Shown here: positions 31,558 through 32,891 of the stretch, piece after piece
Layout: each line of letters opens with the position of its first letter
Numbering within the stretch: position 1 is the first letter of the stretch
Source: Colwellia sp.
GTDB lineage: Bacteria; Pseudomonadota; Gammaproteobacteria; Enterobacterales; Alteromonadaceae
NCBI GenBank assembly: GCA_013215655.1
Contig: JABSOX010000059.1
Span: 1-32,891 of the forward strand
DNA length: 32,891 nt
Direction of reading: 5' to 3'
The notes under the pieces: generated by a model
What the model saw: the letters and a program-made list of their open reading frames with translations, nothing else
Told to the model about the DNA's origin: nothing
The model's database searches: none
Translations under genes and position numbers: made by a program

Positions 31558-32561
31558 TTTACCGCTCCATCTTGAGTTAATACTTCATCATTCATTATGG
31601 CTAAATCTTCTGAATTGTTTTTTGAATGAGTGGTTAAATTCACCGACGTTCTATCACCACTAATAAGCTGTTTAATTTCTTTCCAAGCAATACCTTTATT
31701 TTTACCTTGAGCTTGCTCATTAGGTAACAACGCCTGATATGATTCAATAATTTGCCCTGCCACGCTTATCGCAACTTCCATCGGTAATTTACCAACCACT
31801 TGCTCAAGGCCGATTGGGCAGTTCATTCGTTTAATAAGTGGCGGTGGTATCTCTCGGTGTTTATATCGTTGTTGAAAACGTCGCCATTTAGTATCAGAGG
31901 CAATTAAACCTAAGTAGTGAAAGTCTTCACGTTTCAAAATCGCCAGGCTTATATCAAAATCCAATTGATGATTATGTGTCATCACTACGTTTAAGGTATT
32001 GCTTGGCATGCCTGATACTTCGCCTGCAGGGTCGTCAGTAATAAGCTTGGTTACATTAGCGTATTGTTCACAGTTTTCTGGAAATTGCGCTTCCCGGTTA
32101 TCAACCCAAGTAACATGACAAGGTAGCCCTGCTAACAAAGGGATTAATGCTTGTCCTACATGGCCAGCACCAAATACAGCAATATGAACAATATTGGCAG
32201 CAAAACATTCAAACAAAATGCTGGCATTACCACCACAACATTGCCCCAATTGACTCCCTAGTTCAAAATGTTCAATGAGTTGGCAATCTTTGTTTTCTTG
32301 CAGAAGTTTATGCGCTTGTTTAACCGCTTTATATTCAAGATGACCTCCTCCAATAGTATCAAAGGCTTGGTCTTTGCTTACCACCATCTTAGTGCCACTG
32401 TTTCGAGGGGTTGAACCAGTAACACCAATAATCGTGATTAATACAAAAGCTTTACCTTGCTGACTTAAATTCAAGCTAGCTTGGTTCCAATTCAATTTAT
32501 AGCCCGAACTTTCCTCGAAAAAGCTAGTTTGCTCAAAACTGTTGCCATCAGAAATACTCAT
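31554..32561 (-). CDS. xdhC: Xanthine dehydrogenase accessory protein XdhC
   Basis: Binds and sulfurates the molybdenum cofactor for insertion into xanthine dehydrogenase. The start is the ATG at 32561 with ribosome site AGGTGA; an in-frame GTG at 32570 lies inside that site. The 335-residue protein has the N-terminal XdhC/CoxI segment FVLITIIGVTGSTPRNSGTKMVVSK and GGGHLEYKAVKQA, the LGQCCGG motif, and a C-terminal Rossmann domain with HIAVFGAGHVGQALIPLL. The last 30 or so residues are low in complexity and probably disordered. It follows xdhB directly and overlaps allB. Confidence 0.94.
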   Translation of the reverse strand: MSISDGNSFEQTSFFEESSGYKLNWNQASLNLSQQGKAFVLITIIGVTGSTPRNSGTKMVVSKDQAFDTIGGGHLEYKAVKQAHKLLQENKDCQLIEHFELGSQLGQCCGGNASILFECFAANIVHIAVFGAGHVGQALIPLLAGLPCHVTWVDNREAQFPENCEQYANVTKLITDDPAGEVSGMPSNTLNVVMTHNHQLDFDISLAILKREDFHYLGLIASDTKWRRFQQRYKHREIPPPLIKRMNCPIGLEQVVGKLPMEVAISVAGQIIESYQALLPNEQAQGKNKGIAWKEIKQLISGDRTSVNLTTHSKNNSEDLAIMNDEVLTQDGAVK

Positions 32562-32570
32562 CTTAGTCAC

Positions 32571-32891
32571 CTATTTATTAACCGCTTTCGCTGCTTCAAC
32601 CGCCCAAAGCACTCGCTCAGGTGTTGCTGGCGTATCTAGCATTGGACTATGCTTATGATCAGAAATACTTGATATTGCATCTTTCAGCGCAGACCATACC
32701 GACATTCCTAACATAAACGGGGGTTCACCTACGGCTTTTGAGTTGTAAATAGTATGTTCACGATTTGGTGCATCAGGCACTAAGGCCACTCGGAAATCTT
32801 TAGGCGTATCATTAATCGCAGGAATTTTGTAGGTCGCGGGGTTATTTGACAGTAAACGTCCTTGCTCATTCCACCCTAACTCTTCAGTGGT
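32571..32891 (-). CDS. xdhB: Xanthine dehydrogenase molybdopterin subunit XdhB, C-terminal part
   Basis: The last 106 codons of a gene that continues beyond the right edge of the window. The visible part starts TTEELGWNEQGRL, continues with ATYKIPAINDTPKDFRVAL, and has NSKAVGEPPFMLGMSVWSALKDAI, the conserved end of the molybdenum-binding subunit, with the active-site glutamate in GEPPF. The enzyme oxidises hypoxanthine and xanthine to urate. xdhC follows with about 9 bp between stop and start. The FeS/FAD subunit xdhA is expected upstream, outside the window. Confidence 0.92.
   Translation of the reverse strand, partial: TTEELGWNEQGRLLSNNPATYKIPAINDTPKDFRVALVPDAPNREHTIYNSKAVGEPPFMLGMSVWSALKDAISSISDHKHSPMLDTPATPERVLWAVEAAKAVNK

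Overview
The window looks like chromosomal DNA of a marine gammaproteobacterium of the Alteromonadales/Colwelliaceae kind. It is AT-rich, with long intergenic regions, an FucP-type sugar transporter beside a lipoprotein glycosidase, and a membrane-bound cytochrome c urate oxidase. This placement is an inference from gene content and composition; no rRNA or other marker gene is present.

Layout. (1) 1-3712: a sugar-use cluster with the start of a GH3 lipoprotein glycosidase, an MFS sugar transporter and a divergent LacI-family regulator, tied together by three matching palindromic operators, one of them inside the GH3 coding region. (2) 3817-8181: a chemoreceptor, a short malic enzyme and a Tsx-like outer-membrane channel. 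(3) 8492-13386: a glyoxylate aminotransferase, a purine phosphoribosyltransferase, an adenine deaminase and an AzgA-type purine permease. (4) 13993-20915: a SulP transporter, a GlcG-like protein, an IclR-family regulator and, divergent from it, three enzymes that match the beta-hydroxyaspartate cycle (BhcB, BhcC, BhcD). (5) 21030-24560: a YtoQ-like protein, a RutR-like TetR regulator and malate synthase G. (6) 24658-32891: a minus-strand purine catabolism cluster, in order of transcription xdhB (partial), xdhC, allB, alc, uraD, hiuH, allA, a possible 45-residue small protein, guaD and puuD.

How it fits together. Adenine is deaminated to hypoxanthine and guanine to xanthine. Xanthine dehydrogenase makes urate; PuuD, HiuH and UraD make allantoin; AllB, Alc and AllA break allantoin to glyoxylate and two urea. 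Glyoxylate then has two exits in the same window. Malate synthase G condenses it with acetyl-CoA. The other exit is an aminotransferase plus BhcC, BhcB and BhcD, which together can make aspartate/oxaloacetate from glyoxylate without loss of carbon. Malic enzyme could convert the resulting malate to pyruvate. The most interesting hypothesis is therefore a purine-to-C4 pathway in which the beta-hydroxyaspartate cycle, best known from glycolate-using Alphaproteobacteria, assimilates glyoxylate derived from purines.

Two repeated DNA motifs support a shared regulon. Motif A is a palindrome with half-sites TTYCRC and GTGRAA separated by 3 bp. It occurs five times: before hpt, before azgA, and three times between iclR and bhcB. 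Motif B is a 24-bp element that starts TTGACAC and ends CAGGTTTTGT(T/G). It occurs before the aminotransferase, in the azgA/sulP gap and before iclR. All functional statements are read from sequence; no database search was run.
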